Shown in pieces: positions 46,801 through 59,600 of a stretch of DNA of 64,000 bases. This DNA comes from Hypericum androsaemum (taxonomy: Eukaryota; Streptophyta; Magnoliopsida; Malpighiales; Hypericaceae), in contig OZ023190.1 in NCBI GenBank assembly GCA_963995505.1, forward strand, positions 6,404,516-6,468,515, written 5' to 3'. Both the position numbers and the translations under genes were made by a program. Under the pieces are notes generated by a model. That model saw nothing but the letters and a program-made list of their open reading frames with translations. It was not told where the DNA came from and made no database searches. Numbering within the stretch: position 1 is the stretch's first letter; the number at the start of each line of letters is the position of its first letter.

Positions 46801-47924
46801 TTTGGATGTGTTGGGTAGGAGAGCTAACAATTATTTTATCTGCTCGGATGTGATATGTACGTCTTGAACATTTTTGGCCATTGGTGTGTTGATAGGAGGC
46901 GGATACGATGCTACCATAAACGCACGCACGCAGCCTCCTCCTCCTCTGCCACCAAGATTGCTTGCTCTGCCTCGTGAGTTTTGACCACCACCCTCTAGGG
47001 TGGCATTTTTCTTGCGGCATACATCTTCCTTGTGGGCCCGAATACTACAACAGTTGTAATTAACTACGGGTTTGGCTGGGCAATACTTGAGGTATACCTA
47101 GGCTGAGAGCAGTGATGGCATACAATGGATCCGGCCGAGGCATGTGACTTTGTAGCAAGATTTCGGACAACTGCTAAAGTCGAATGTTCTAGCGAGGATG
47201 TGTGATTCTGAGTTGCAACCTGACAGTGTTTTTCGTCCTCTGCAGCAAATAATGAAGCATTTGAGACTCCAGATAGTGGCTGTATCATCAGTATATTGCT
47301 TCACAATTGTGTGTATGAATCGTTGAGTCCCATGAGGAACTCTATCATTCGATCTCTTTCCTTCTCACGTTCGTCCGCCTGACGAGATTCACAAGTACAA
47401 GTGATGGCACATGTGCATGGGAAGCGGATTTGATAACACTCCAACTCATCACACAAGGCTTTGACGGATGTGTAGCACACCGCAATGGAATTGTTTTGTT
47501 GTCGAAGATTGGCGATCAATCTACGTACTTCGTAGATGTGGGCTCCAGTGGCAAATCGATGGGCTAGTTCATCCCATATCAGTCTTGCAGTCTCCACGAA
47601 CATCAAGCTGGCTGTGATAGCCGGCGAGACTGAGTTGATCAAAGATTCCACCAGGTTGTTAGCATGCCGCTACTTAGGGAACGCGTCTTCAGGTTGCTCA
47701 AGTGTACCATCAACGAAAGAGAGCTTATTCTTTGCGTCTAAGATCATGATTATTGCTTCTCTCCACATGGCGTAGTTGTCGCCAGAACTAGACAACTGTT
47801 GTGAGACAAGCGAGGGTTGACCCGTCTCGGAACTGTGGATGAGGTAAGGCAAGTCGGTTTGACTACCTAATTTCATGGCCGCTGCTTGCCTGATCGGGCT
47901 AATGTTGCTCGAGTCGTCGGCCAT
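43801..47924 (-). pseudogene. Copia gag-pol, broken by many frameshifts
   Basis: Gag starts at 47,924 (MADDSSNIS) with a UBN2-type region to about 47,301. The protease motif WILDSGNTHHIT is near 46,735. The integrase core (HYIDVWGSFP...FLTIVDDFSRCTW) is near 46,070-46,215 and the integrase C-terminal part (GKTPFEIL, CIFIGY) near 45,577-45,831. RT runs from about 45,190 (WHLTIKTELDALKLNGTW) through KLRKFIYGLKQAGRNW and the catalytic YVDDLVLTG near 44,540. RNase H (HLEAYADSNWENCP, SSAKAEYRAMA) ends near 43,893. More than eight frame changes make it inactive. Confidence 0.9.
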
Positions 47925-47997
47925 GCTTTCTTACGGCTAGGGCAGGCATTTTTTGTGAATTTGATCTAAAGAACTTGACCTTGCTCTGATACCATAT

Positions 47998-48156
47998 TGA
48001 GGTAAATTACTTGAAGTACAACGTAGGTATATATACACATCCATGGAAAACTAACACACACTACAACAATAAATACTTAGAAGTCTACGAGGAGTCAAAT
48101 ACATGAATGGAAGAAGTCAAAGAGACTGGGGAAGGACTCGAGGAGACATTCATGCA
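47998..48156 (-). repeat. Copia 5' LTR (right)
   Basis: Adjacent to the primer site. Its outer end has no matching target duplication. Confidence 0.75.
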
Positions 48157-48540
48157 TCCCATGTACCCTCCCCATGCTGAAAATAGCTTATATTTTGTAT
48201 TTTTCTCCATCCTTGTGACAAATAGAAGTGACTAGTGCAAGAGCTTATATTTCGTATTTTTCTCCATCCTTATGACTTTTTTTTAATAGAATTTCCATCC
48301 TTTTGTCTTCGACCTCCCATTTTCAGCTATTTAAAAGGAAATAATGGGAAAAGGGGAATCGATTGTAAAATATATTTTGTTTGCATAATTTTGTGCTTGG
48401 TGCCAACTTCAATGTAATCTCTTTGAAGCATATGGTCCGGCCCCATTTGGTTTTTTTTTTTTGACGGTCCCCCCATTTGTTTGTTAGACACCCAAATGAA
48501 GTAACTGTTCATGACGTGTGAATTCTTGTAACAAGCATTA
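48157..48540. other. Intergenic, short internal direct repeat
   Basis: GCTTATATTTYGTATTTTTCTCCATCCTTRTGAC occurs twice (about 48,187 and 48,243). No gene. Confidence 0.5.
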
Positions 48541-48894
48541 TTTTAAAAACAAATAAAATTATTTTACCGTTTTCGTTCATTGTTTAAATATCGGTCTCGT
48601 TTCCGCGATTGATACAGCACTCTTTTTTTTGTCACGTGAAATCACCCTTCTATCCTTACAATTAAAAAACAAAAAAATGTTTTCCCTCTCTCCGCCCCTC
48701 TCGTCTCTCTCCTTCCTCCCCTCCCCTCTCCTCTCTTCAATCTTGTGAAATTAATTAAACAGAAGAACAAGTTTTCAACCAAAAAACAACAGAAGAAGAA
48801 CCCAGAATTGTTTCAACCCAGAACGGCGATTTTGTCGAAACCCAAATCTGCAATTTTGAACAAACGAAACCCCTCTTTGAAATCAATTAATTCT

Positions 48895-49090
48895 TTGGCC
48901 AATTATCCCCTCAAGAACGTTACTGCTTGGGTACTGGGTTAGGTTGGCCAATTAATTCTTTGGCCAATTATCCCCTCAAGAACGTTACTGCTTGGGTACT
49001 GGGTTAGGTTGGCCAATTATCCCCTCAAGAACGTTACTGCTTGGGTACTGGGTTAGGTTGGCCAATTAATTCTTTGGCCAATTATCCTCT
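48895..49090. repeat. Tandem repeat, about 55/71-bp units, 2-3 copies
   Basis: The block GGCCAATTATCCCCTCAAGAACGTTACTGCTTGGGTACTGGGTTAGGTT is repeated three times, alternately with and without an extra 16-bp CAATTAATTCTTTGGC segment, then decays. Noncoding as far as I can see. Confidence 0.85.
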
Positions 49091-49451
49091 TTAAAATCGA
49101 TTTTGAACGGTACTGCTTGGCCAATTAATTCCATTGCAATAGTATGTATCACAATTGTGGAAAGCACACCTATTTGGAAGGAACCTGTAAGCACAACGAT
49201 AACAGAGAGGGGAGGCGGAGGAGAGGAGAAAAGGGGGAGGGCAGAGGAGAGAGAGGGAGGAGGGAAAACCCTTAACTTTCTGGGTTAGGTTGTTATTGAT
49301 GTTCTTGGTGAATTAGTTTAATTTCTTGTAATGACATGCTTGTTTTTAGTTTTTTTGGTTTAGATGCTTGTTTTTAGTACAGAAATGGAAGAGAAAGAGG
49401 GGAGGAGGGAGACGAGAGGGGAGGGGAGAGAGGAAAGAGGGACAGATTTTT

Positions 49452-50693
49452 CTGTAAATTATTCCCTTATTTTTTGTGTTTGGTCATATTTCTTTTGAGA
49501 TTTTTGGATTTCTGAAAATAATTTTATCGTCTCTTGTCTTTGATTTTAGATACTCTCAAATTTCTGGTTGACATTATTTTTTTTTATTTTTGTCATGAAA
49601 ATGATCAAAATATTCTTCTTCAACCTCTAAAATCAAAAAAAATCCCTCCTTCTTCATGCCCTTCATCTTCTTCCTCCAACCCATCGTCTTCTTCAGCTCC
49701 CCTCTTCTTTTTTCCCAGAAACCAAAATCAATTCTGAGATTATAAAAAAATTTATCTACTTCTTCCTACTTTATCTTCTGGGTGTTTCTTATTTTTAACA
49801 AACCCCAAAAGGAAACCCACCAAAAAAAAAAGGCTTAACCTTTAGATAGTAACAGTTAATGGGTTATGAAAAGGTTGGACCTTTATTTCGGGGGGTTGAT
49901 GTTAGAAAGGAATCGTCCAGGTCCTGTCATATTCTTTCTTCCAGAGAAGCTTTTTCTTCTTTTTTGTTTATGTACATGTAATGTAATCCCACATTAGAAC
50001 TATAACCCTAAAACCCTTTCCCCTCGATCCCACATGAAAAAAGGGTAGCTAATCCGGCGAGGAAAGTTGCTGGTGACCCTAAACCCAGATCTCGAACCTC
50101 TGATGAACGGGACCCAACTCATCTCACTCTCTCTCTCTCTCTCTGGAACCTACACAACACGAAGGAAAGCTCAACCCCGTCGGCTCGGGATAAAAAGAAC
50201 AGAGGCGAGATCTGGTCATGGTGAGGTTGGGCGTCGAGGTCGAGTAATCTTCCTTAACGGCGGGTCATCTTCTTCGGGTGACGCAGGACTGGCAAAGATA
50301 AGGTCAGCTCGGGGTTGGGTCTATTCAACGCGAGGTCGGGCGGTGCTCGGGAAGGGATGGAATTATTAGCTACCCTTTTTTCTTGTTCTTTGATTTTTGA
50401 AATCGGAACTCAAGTTCGGAAAATTTCTTTTCTATTTTGTTGTTGTTGGATGTGATTTAGTGTTAGAGAATTCTTTTTTTTCGATTGTTGGGTTTTTTTT
50501 TAAGTTGAAGATGATAATTTTTTATTTAAATGTCATTTTCATGACAAAAAAAAAGAAAAAATTGGTGCTGACGTTAGCGAGAGATCCGAGAGTATCTAAA
50601 ATCAAAGACGGGGGACGGTAAAATTATTTTCGGAAACCCAGGGACACCAGGAGGAGGATGACCAAATACCAGGAAAAGGGGGTAATTTATCCA
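49452..50693. mobile_element. Inner TIR element, about 1.24 kb
   Basis: Positions 49,452-49,600 match the reverse complement of about 50,530-50,693 (TAAATTA.CCC...TTTGGTCAT...AAAATAATTTTA.CGTC...). AGATTTTT occurs just outside both ends (49,444-49,451 and about 50,694-50,701), a possible 8-bp target duplication. The interior includes a CT microsatellite (about 50,124-50,145) and an open frame at 50,067-50,369 that I do not recognise. Confidence 0.45.
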
Positions 50694-50855
50694 AGATTTT
50701 TTTATTTTTAAATTGTAAGGGTAGAAATATCATTTCACATGACAAAAAACAGAAAAAAATTAGTACTGACGTCAGCGAGGGACCTGAGACCAACATTTAA
50801 AGAAAGAGCGGGGACGACAAAATAATTTTTGAATAGCAGGGATCATATTTATAAT

Positions 50856-52037
50856 TATGACATAGGCTAAGGAGCTGAAGGTAATTTGCCCATATTTTAA
50901 CACTTGTCGTTTCTTATCCAAAATCTGGAGAACGTTTCGATCGATGGTTAATGTTATTGTCCGCTAGTTCAAAAGGTGTTGTGGCCCCTGTTGGTGCAGA
51001 TGCGGACTAGATGGAGAAGTTTCTTTCTTCAATTGATGTCCCTGCCTCTACCTCCTCCCTATGCCTAGATCCCGAACCGTTGGCTCCTCTGCTGAGGTCT
51101 CCCGCTGGTGTCCAGGTGGCTAAAAAGGTTAAATAGAGATGTTTTCCAATGCTGACTCCGACCCGTTCAAGTAGCCGAGTTAGGAGGCCGACGAGCAAAG
51201 CTGCAGCCCTTTTACAACTCTCCCCCCCCCCCCCCCCCCCCCCAAAAACTAAAAGTACAGTTTCCGAAGCCGGCTTTGGAGCTTTGCCTTCCCTCGGTTA
51301 TCGTGGGTTTGGAATCACAGGATGATGCCCTTCGCGAGATGCTATCGACCGAGGCGTAGCGCCTGGCAATCGTCGCGGGCTTTTCTTGGGAGGTTGGTGC
51401 CTCGAATATCCTTCGTGCTATCAATGAGGTGGTTTGTGGTCTGGATCATCGAATTTTTGACCCTCCATAATTCTCCTTGGTAGTTTGTATAGGTGTATAG
51501 TGGGGTACCTTGGTTTGGTTTTATTTTTGGTGACTCCTTCGATTTCGTACCTAGATATCACTTATCATTTGGTGTGCGTTTGATAGGCACTATCTAGTAC
51601 TTTAGGCATGGCCCCTCGATGTAACCTCCCATGGTGAGTTCGTTAGGAGATAATCATATGTTACTCATCAAAAAAAATTCACTCGATTGGACCGGTCATA
51701 TTATTAAAAAAAACTACGAGTTGGCCATTTTTTTAAACAATGGTAATAAGGACATCTCCCAGGGGATTACACACCGTCTCTCACTAATTTTCATCACTAA
51801 ATTTAAAGCCATGAACTCTACTCACACAACTTGGTCCGACCATATTATGCTAACAGAGACAAGGCTGCTTCTCCTCAAAATTTGTACAAAAGGGCAGCGA
51901 CCCTTGACAGGAAACACCAGCACCAACCAAAGCACGAGATCATTGGAATCCTTGCAACTGTGCAAGGCAAGAGTAAGACACCATTCCTAACATGTGCTTT
52001 TCTGGTCCGAAGTATTCCTCTTCTTTGGCTATCCTGC
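50856..52037. other. Intergenic sequence; unplaced low-copy fragment and poly-C tract
   Basis: Positions about 51,000-51,480 are GC-richer and coding-like in short pieces but broken, with a 21-base C run at about 51,222-51,242. They could be a retroelement gag remnant. Nothing else is supported; the 3' UTR of the SLAH3-like gene falls at the right end. Confidence 0.4.
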
Positions 52038-54256
52038 TCAGTCACGTGCATGAGCCTGCTTGAACTTCTCCGATGAGCTTGAAGGCTGAAGTCCATCTTC
52101 CAAGTCGTCTTTGCCATCCGAGCTCGTAAACTTCAAGTAGTTCTCGATCTCACTCTTCCGCGGGCTGCCATTGATCCTAGCAAACCACTTCCTCCGCTGG
52201 CGACGATGATGTTTCGGTCTCCTGTCACTGATGGCGATCGCAATGTCGTTCGGGAACAGGTTTCGAAGCACGAAGGCGTGAACAACTGTCGTCACAAGCA
52301 GGGCGGTTACCGCGAGCGTGGAGACGATGCATAGGGCGACAACGAGGACGCGGGTCACTACGTTGGTCACCTGGTTCGAGTACCTGATCGTTGCGATGGC
52401 TGCACCGGTCATTGGGAAGGTATAGGCCCACCAAGACAACGAGAACCTGTACGTAACGTAAGTTTTCCGCGAGTTAATGTGATGAATTTGAATTGGTATA
52501 GATTGAAAAAAGAGTCTACAAGTGTTACTCACTTGAACCCTCTGAAGAAATTGACTCGAACTGCCTGCAATGTTACAGAGGATTGAAACAAGAGTCAGAC
52601 AGAGATGGTTAGAACATGATCAACTTGGTGAAAAGGACTAATATTTATTTTGTTTTACCAGGGAGAAATAAAGGAACAAGGCGATGAAGTAGGCGATCCT
52701 CGAACCGTAGTCGAAGGAGCCTTGGATTTTGGCCCAAGCCATTGAAGCAACACTTGGGGCAGCAACAAACAGGAAGAACACAGGATGGAGTTCTTTCGGT
52801 AGTGTCTCATTGGTAGGAAGCCTTTGATAGAGGGTCACAAAGAGGACTGTGTAGTGAGCTAAACCGACGGCGAAGAAGAAGATAGGGCCTTCTTTTAAAC
52901 CCATTGTTGCGCCTAACAATGCTCCGACAAAGTTTCCCACGATCGACAGATGGTTCGAAGGGTTCGCCACTTTCGAGAGCCTCCTTTGTCCTCCGGACAT
53001 CCACTGTCCGTAGATCTTAAGCTCGAGGCAGAGGATCGGTGTCATCAGGACGTACCAGAGCGCGGGGTGCAAGTACTTGTTCATGTCAGGTGGCACTCCA
53101 AGAGCAAGGAACAGGAGGGCTATCCAAGGCGCGAAGAAGAAGTTGACGCGAATAGGGTGGTAGTACTCGCGGCGAACTGCTTCGAAGAAGAAGATCACTT
53201 TGAGAAGGTATATGGATCCCACTATGATCATAAGAGCAACAGCAATGCACCAGAGGACAAGGTTCACATCCGAGCTGACGTTAAGAAACTGTGTCGATTC
53301 AGCAGTCGCGAGGGTCTTCCACATGATTGCTTGGCTGCTGACTCCGAGGCAGATACCGAATGAGGAGACCGGATACCGAAGAAGAAACGGCCATGTCTTG
53401 TCGTCTGGTAGCACTAATTGTTCGGATGGCTGCAATACATACAATAAAGGATCCGGTCAAAATTCGACTAATGGTCATCTTCGGATGAGCAGCCAGAGAT
53501 CATCAAGTACATAGATACATACCCTCAGTGTCTCCAGCTCAGGACCCTCCAATGCATCAAAGTATCTGTCCACGGGTAAAGCATCTTTCTCACATCTCTG
53601 TCCACCACCAGTATCCGAAGGAGGTGGTTCGGCCCGCGGCTTCCCTCTGAGATTGGAGATCTGCCTCTCAAGCTTCCCAGACCATGTCTTGAACGAGTCA
53701 TACCGATTATCCCTGAGCTTATTATGTCTAATGCTAGGGTGACGCTCGAAGTTCGCTGCCGGACCAGGAACCTCGAGCGGCCGTCCCTTTGGCATTGGCT
53801 GAGAATAGAACTTCTTCCCTTTGGCAGCAGCAGAAGAAGAAGAATCCATGGTACCATTTTGCGGGATTGTCTCATTGCTGTCCTCGAATATAACTCTTCT
53901 GGCATGATTCGAGCTATCCCCGATCGGACTCGTTGGCATGCTGATGGAGAGAACAGTACGCTGCTGATTTTCATCAGTAGGTTCCTCAAAACCTGCAGAT
54001 TCACTACCCTGCGGCAGAAATAGCGCCATCCGAAAAAAGGTCTGTCAAAACTTGTTTGGATGAACTATGAGTACCAAAAATGGTTCCTACATTGAGTTAC
54101 TGCTAAACGTACCAAAGCTGTTGGCTGATACTGATAATACTTGCCAGCCGTACCGAGGGCAATCGAATCGAAACCCGCCATCTCATTCGTAGAGATGTAC
54201 TTGATTAAGCTTGGAAGTGGTTCAACCGAATCTTGGCTGAGGCCTTTCTCCATCAT
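52038..54256 (-). CDS. SLAH3: SLAH3-like slow anion channel, full length
   Basis: Five coding exons: 54,113-54,256; 53,523-54,041; 52,659-53,429; a 32-nt micro-exon at 52,533-52,564; and 52,038-52,446. Together they give 624 residues, close to the roughly 635 of Arabidopsis SLAH3. All introns are GT-AG and the phases add up. Exon 1 (MMEKG...LPSLIKYISTNEMAGFDS) and the SISMPTSP and FKTWSGKLERQIS motifs form the long cytosolic N-tail that kinases act on in this family. The core has YPVSSFGICLGVSSQAIMWK, FFEAVRREYYHPIRVNFFF, FVGALLGATMGLKEGP and FVLRNLFPNDIAIAISDR, followed by a basic then acidic C-tail. It mediates nitrate/chloride efflux at the plasma membrane. The tandem genes lack exon 1 and have the micro-exon fused to exon 2. 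SLAH2 is the alternative; length favours SLAH3. Confidence 0.92.
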
Positions 54257-54720
54257 CTTGATTGAGCAGCAACAAGAAGTGAACTGCAACTGCAGTTACA
54301 TTACATCAACAGCTTCAAATATGAGTTCAGAGTTCAACCTACCCAATTGGAAATTGCAGTTACTAGAAACTTATGTGTGATCAACAACACGGGACTCAAC
54401 AACACTCGAATCCAGATTACTCGACGCATTTAAATGGAACAGGACTTAAATTCCTTGTTTGGACAGAACAGAACACAGAAGGGTACTACTAAAATACGTA
54501 ATCAACTCATTCCAAGAGACCAATTTGCAGTAAAGGAAGGGTTCCACATTGATTACCTGCAGAAACCCAAATCAGTGTCTTGTTCTTCTTCTTCTTCTTC
54601 CAATATTGATCCCCTCTAAAGAAACGTCCAGAGCTCGTAAGGAGGAGTGAAATGGAGAAAACTTGATGAGAATGGAACTAGCCCACGTCTCCAATGCAGA
54701 CAATAGCTCTATATACACAC
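54257..54720 (-). promoter_or_regulatory. 5' UTR, UTR intron and TATA of the SLAH3-like gene
   Basis: The donor TCTGCAG|GTAATC at 54,556 and acceptor TTGCAG|TTCACTT at 54,284 define a 273-bp UTR intron, in the same place as in the tandem genes. A TATATAGAGC box lies at about 54,708-54,717. The in-frame upstream ATG at 54,289 falls in the intron, so translation starts at 54,256 or 54,253. Confidence 0.6.
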
Positions 54721-54859
54721 ACACTCTTAAGGAAAGAAGTTTTTTTTTTAATCTTCTATATTCTCGGTCGAACACTATCGAGTTCAATTTAAAAACGAAT
54801 TCTTCCAATTATAATACAAATCTTTTAAGGAAGGCCATTGTCAGGAGTTGTGGCTAAAG

Positions 54860-54915
<56 letters not shown>
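54860..54915. repeat. (TA)n microsatellite
   Basis: An uninterrupted TA run of about 55 bp. Confidence 0.95.
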
Positions 54916-54917
<2 letters not shown>

Positions 54918-56665
54918 CGTAAGTTGCAAATTTGATTCGTCACAGCTACAAGCACAAGTGAAACGGCTCCTGGTTTTTCTGACCAAACCCCATGCAAAAC
55001 GACAAAGCAGCCAAGAAATGAAAAGACTGATACAAAATTAAATAAAAGAATACCTTTAAAAAATAATTAAATAAAAGAAAGATTAAATATTTAATATGTA
55101 ATCGGAAGGAACATGTTAGGTCAGCGGCGTCGCGTTGGTACAAGATTGAATGGCGAGTCAGCTGTCGATGTTTTTTCTTAAACTGGTCGTGGTTCGCACC
55201 GTATATGTTTACTGGGGCCAGTTAGATTTCACTAAGTGACAACTAAAAGACACCACATCATCTCTATTTTTGTCTTTAAATTTAATTTTTTATATTACTT
55301 GATATCTGTATATTTACTCAACCAATTAATTTAGTTAAAATATTTAAAAAATGATAATTATTTTAACAAATATTTAATTGATGTATTTTGAATAATTTGA
55401 TAGATACTGACTTGTTTGTACAATGGAAAAAAAAAACTCTCTTATAGACGCCGATTCTGGTCCACTTTCTTGTAGTCGAAAAAGTATTTCCTTTGCAATT
55501 TCACTTTATTGTATTGTTGAACTCCGTGTAGAATACTTCTCTTAATATTATGTACACCATTGACAAAGTTTGAAACAGAAAATATTATTTCAAACAATTC
55601 AAATATATATCGCCTATAAAAGAAATTCCCCAAAGTATAAGACTCAAACATCAAAATACTAACATATAGCAAACCATTTAACTGTGACAAGTTGTTTAAA
55701 TTCCAAAACGTGCAATTATTAAAAAAAATTATGGTGCAAAGTTTTTTTCTGAAAAAAATAATATACAATTTGAGAACGACTAGTTTTTTTCAGAAATGTT
55801 AAGAAAGTCAAGCTTCAACGGAAATAAAAAAGATATCCGCCGGATGCTGCGAGATATTCGTCGGCATTTTAAAACGGAAAGTCGAAACTAAACGACATAT
55901 CAGAAAATGGCGGACCACATTTGATAGGGACCCTGGTGTTATAATTTATATAGGAAGTGGACAGGCAAGAACTAGATGGAGATCTAGAAAAGTATATAGA
56001 CAGAACACCAGATGTCCCCTTCCTATTTCCTAGAAGACGTTGAAATAAGAAGAAACACGATTTCTCAAACGTAATTGACAACTACATTCGTAGGATGATG
56101 TGCTGTTTCTGTGTTAAAATATGTAGCTAACCAGTTGAGTAATCATTAATTAATCGGCTTCGGCGTCACTGGACATAGGTTTTTAATTAATTCACAAGAT
56201 ATATATTTTTATTTTATCTATGCTTTCTAAATCGTCAATTCTTTTTGTTGATATCACCAAATACACTCAGTAGATTAACTAATTTATCTTTGAATTAGGT
56301 AAGATCTTAGAAAGATTACAAAAATTTTTCAACTAGTATGTAACATTGTTTTATTCTCAATGGCTCGAAGACTACGCCTCTTGTTTAAGATAAGAATAGT
56401 TATTTCACCAATTGATTTAAATATTTATTAATTTCTAAACAGTCAGTTATGACTGATTTAATACTTATTTTTTCTAAAATATTTGTTAGATTGACTAATT
56501 TAAATTAGACAATATTTTAAATACATTTGTCCCTATTAAATACATTTTTTAATTTCTAACGGTCAGTTATGAGTTAGGATAGTACGGCTCCGACATTTTC
56601 AACGGGACCAAGCAAAATTTCAAACTTGTCCCCACATACAGCTCAGTGATGAATGTAACATTTAA
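54916..56665. other. AT-rich intergenic sequence, no gene
   Basis: Open frames here (for example 55,442-55,768) are AT-driven and lack any motif. Confidence 0.6.
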
Positions 56666-56674
56666 TTTCAAAAT

Positions 56675-59600
56675 GGGAAAAAACTCACAAGTCCCTATGG
56701 TTTATTATATTGTACGCATATGTCCTGTACTTAGTAAATTGATCCCTAAGTTTTAAGAAATCGAACTCATTAGTCCCTCTGACCTATTTATGTCTCAAAT
56801 AACAACTTGAGATTACCAAAATACCCTTGTCTCAATGAAATCATGAAAAAAAAATTAACCCACGGTAAAAGTACTAAAATCGATCAAAAGAAGTAAGTTT
56901 CCAATAAAAAAATATTCACCAAAAAAACAAGCATTCACAAAAAAAAAGTTTGACAATGTTTCCATGGTTCAGCCTATGCTTCGTAATTCAAGAGCATATC
57001 CATTGTAATCATGTCTAAGTCTGGGATTGTGGTGGATAGTTGATATTCATTGTACCCTGAAAACAACCATCAGTCGCAAAACATTTGTTAGTATCATGTT
57101 AGACAAATTGTTGGATATTCAATAGAAGTTTATAATTTTTTTACATAATTGTGATTCCTTACATATTGATCGTGCACATTGGCATTTGTCCCACCATGTG
57201 CTCTTGCTCTCCCCCTTCTTGGCCGCTCCTTAGCAAGCTGTCAATTTTATAAATAAAAAGATGACATAATAAACTATTGATCAATTAGGTTTCAACCAAT
57301 ATGGATACAATTGTGGTAAATAAATGTCATACCCTAGAAGTTCCTTCTTCATTTCTTGATCCAACACCTACCCTCTCGATTCTTGATACAACATCTCTTC
57401 TCTTTCTCTTCTGTCTCACTGGAGCTCCTTGACATCCTCTTTTATTGTGTCCAATAGCTCCACAAGTACCGCACTTAACTGTATGTGGTCTGGTGGATGG
57501 TCCAGCCTCTCCCTCTTGCCTCTTTCTATTCTTTTTTGGTCTACCGGCCCTTCTTTTCAGAATAGGAGGGTAGTATTTATTATTCTCACTCTGTGGTTGC
57601 AATTCTTCATCAGGGAAAGGATGAATAGTCCCTTCATTGGCCTCCTTCCACATCTTCACAGTGTAGTAATCATGGACAAAATCCTGAATAGTCTCCACAC
57701 CAGAATAAAGCAAGCTGGCTACAACATGTGTACAAGGTACTCCACTCAACTGCCACATATTACAACTACATGTTCTTGTATTGATGCTCACAGCACATGT
57801 TTTATCTCCTTCTTGCACCTCATACTCTCTGTTTCTAGCAGCTAAGATCTTTAATGTTCTACACTTTGAAGTTAAAACATTCAAACTCTTCTTAACTTTT
57901 GGACATACTCTATCCTCACACTCAATTGCATTGGAATGACTATTGTATAGCCTACACATCATCTTTTGTCTAAGCATATCTAAGAGCTCAACAATTGGTA
58001 GACCTCTGATCTTCAGAATCCAGCTATTGAAGCATTCACACAAGCTATTTGTTATATCAGGAGACTTACTGTCAGGGTCAAAGGCAAACCTGGACCACTT
58101 TGAGGCTGGAACTCTACCAAGCCATGTCGCAGGACCCATCATCTCTCCATTTACTTTTTTTGGCTCAGTGTTGAGCATCCTCATCTTTGCAAGTGCTCGG
58201 TGATGTTCAAATCTAGTTGTCGCATAGGCTGCTTCCCAAAAAAGGCTTGTAAGTGCACTTCCTGGAAATAAAGCCTTAAAATTTTGGGCCATATATTTTG
58301 CACATCTTCTGTGAAAAGAATTTGGAAATATTGCTTCTACCATATCACCAAGTCCCTGTACATATTATACAACATGCAAAATCATTCCATTAACCAATAG
58401 ATAGAAAAAAAGATGGTAACTAAAATCAAATACAAAAGAAACTAAAATCTCACCTTTTGGCCATCTGTCATTATAGTCAATAGCTTGCACCTATCATCTC
58501 TAGCTATTGTTTCAAACAATAGCTCTAAAAACTACTTCCAATTGCAACTATTTTCAACATCCACTACTGCCCAAGCAATAGGAAAAATTCCTTGATTTGC
58601 ATCTAAAGCAACTGCAGCTAAAAGAGTGCCACCAAACGGTCCTTTTAAGTGACATCCATCCAACCCAAAAAATGGCCTACAACCCTTGATAAAACCTTCC
58701 TTCAAAGTACCAAAGCACACAAAACATCTCCAAAATATCTTTTGTCCATCTGGATCAATGCTTTCAACAGGTTGTAGCTTAACTATTGTTCCCTCATTTT
58801 TTTCTTGCAATAGTCTACAATACTGGTCTAATTTGGCATATGACTCAGTGAAAGTACCTTGTTGTAACTCTCGAGCAATTTTTCTTGCCCTTTGAAGCTT
58901 CCAACCCTTAGGTTCAATTCCCCATTCTGTCAACGCAGCCTTCATAGTTTTCATTGTCTAACTCGGGATTTGCACGAAGTAGCTCACTCAATTTTTCTGA
59001 AATATTTTACATTAGCAGCTCTATTATTGGCAAATCTTAAGGAAGTGTGCTCATCTTTAATGGTCTTCACCATAAATGTTTCTTGTTCTGATAGGCGTGA
59101 AGCATGTATATTCCATGGACAGTTTTTTGTATTACAAAAAGCAGTAACCCTTAGCTTGTCATTCTTTAGATATTTTAGCTTGTAACCACCACGAATCATA
59201 TAGTCGGTTAGCACATTCTTGAAATATTGTTGATGATCAAAAAATTGTCTCACATAGAAACTGATTTCATGTCCAGGCTCAACATGGAATGAAATACCAC
59301 CAAAGTCTCTTTCTGGATCAAGATTGGGCTCGAATTCATCATCTTCACTGCTGGATTGGTTGTTCTCAAATGTTTGCACATTTGGGAGCTGGTCATCTTC
59401 GAGAAAAGGATCTTCAAATTCAGGTTCTTCTAGAAAAGGATCGAACAATATATTCTGTCTCTCCGGAAACCTATTAACCAAATGCAGCAAATCATCGACA
59501 ACAAATAGACAAATTAAGAACACTATATTGTTACAAGTGCAAGGGTTTGAGACTCTAGTAATAAAGCCCATTGAGATTGCCATCATGGCCGGTTCCTTAG

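Larger units (their letters stand above)
43404..48156 (-). mobile_element. Degraded Ty1/Copia retrotransposon
   Basis: LTR-like direct repeats lie at 43,404-43,574 and 47,998-48,156 (TGAGGTAAAC...CATGCA, 171 and 159 bp). In minus orientation the primer site TGGTATCAGAGC (47,983-47,994) adjoins the right LTR, and a polypurine tract GAGGGGAGAA (43,591-43,600) lies near the left one. The order gag, protease, integrase, RT, RNase H (protease before integrase before RT) is Copia. I see no target duplication; the right LTR may be clipped, since the left one could extend to the polypurine tract. Confidence 0.88.
48545..50855. mobile_element. Outer TIR element, about 2.3 kb (MULE-like)
   Basis: Positions about 48,550-48,680 (AAATTATTTTACCG...GTCACGTGAAAT...CCTTACAATT) are homologous to the reverse complement of about 50,700-50,835, giving long terminal inverted repeats of 130-150 bp. 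The interior holds a pyrimidine-rich tract, a tandem repeat, a second TIR element and no recognised transposase. I could not fix the exact ends or a target duplication. Confidence 0.45.

Noticed and set aside
55442..55768. 108-codon AT-rich ORF
   Set aside because: Phe/Leu/Ile/Asn-rich translation expected from AT-rich DNA; no motif.
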